From BS750m-G69 sp964441235 (GTDB lineage: Bacteria > Fidelibacterota > UBA2242): a stretch of 64,000 bases of DNA. Shown here one piece after another: positions 63,921 to 64,000 of the stretch. The notes beneath the pieces were generated by a model. That model saw nothing but the letters and a program-made list of their open reading frames with translations. It had not been told where the DNA came from and searched no databases. The position numbers and the translations under genes are program-made. The stretch covers positions 59,892 to 123,891 of the forward strand of contig CAYTUQ010000007.1 in the NCBI GenBank assembly GCA_964441235.1, written 5' to 3'. Position 1 is the first letter of the stretch, and each line of letters begins with the position of its first letter.

Positions 63921-64000
63921 GATTTTTCCCTCCTATTAAAGATAGCCGCAGAGATACTATACTAAAAGTCAAGTAAAAAAAGTTATTTAGAAATTTTCGG

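Overview
The window is AT-rich bacterial chromosome. Its gene content points to the Fibrobacteres-Chlorobi-Bacteroidetes (FCB) superphylum, probably outside classical Bacteroidota (for example a Marinimicrobia-, Ignavibacteria- or Calditrichota-like lineage). The evidence is a type IX secretion PorU-like sortase next to a PorV/PorQ-family protein, a TonB-dependent receptor under a TPP riboswitch, a LolCDE cluster, an LapA/LapB-like pair, and a tilS-hpt-ftsH-folP-cdaA run. Most native promoters I can see are TTGACA/TATAAT-like, but lolC and some accessory genes carry a TATCTTTG- or TAAATTTG-type -7 box like that of Bacteroidota. The species cannot be named from sequence alone.

Layout. Positions 1-5600 hold the start of a secreted protein, a secreted RraA-like protein, a response regulator, and a histidine kinase that has decayed and is interrupted near its N-terminus by an intact IS1634-type insertion sequence. 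Positions 6264-8441 are groES-groEL with promoter, CIRCE-like operator and terminator. Positions 8517-13959 carry a coiled-coil protein, an M23 peptidase, miaB, lapA-like, lapB-like and a SPOR protein. A selenocysteine tRNA gene (selC) follows at 13965-14057.

Positions 14120-25141, immediately after selC, form the most notable region: an integron-like gene-cassette array. Nearly all genes are on the minus strand. They are separated by about sixteen imperfect palindromes with attC architecture (RYYYAAC ... GTTRRRY), and several cassette genes end inside their attC. Cargo includes an EcoRV-type restriction-modification pair, two PIN toxin-antitoxin modules, an MntA-HepT module, a CPBP membrane protease, an FAD-dependent disulfide reductase and hypothetical proteins. 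There is also a duplicated attC-only mini-cassette and a triplicated non-coding cassette. Only C-terminal fragments of a tyrosine recombinase remain (two copies). A dinJ-yafQ-like module follows.

From 26240 the core chromosome resumes. It carries the TPP riboswitch and thiamin-linked TonB receptor, mtaD, ccmF, a type II (archaeal-style) GAPDH-like protein, an MBL hydrolase, tilS, hpt, ftsH, folP, cdaA, porU, porV and a lipoprotein. These are followed by an SLBB protein, an Lrp regulator, prfB with a classical programmed +1 frameshift, lysS, lolC-lolE-lolD, clpC, dnaK and a tRNA-Arg(CCG) with an unusual C33. The window ends with a decayed gene, a HicAB module and a secreted TPR-CHAT protein.

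Two families of short palindromic intergenic elements are scattered in the window. One has ends GGGGGTGTGATA / TATCACACCCCC with compensating base changes between copies; the other has ends ACCCCGTTRGATA. Clusters of tiny tetraloop hairpins fill several intergenic gaps.
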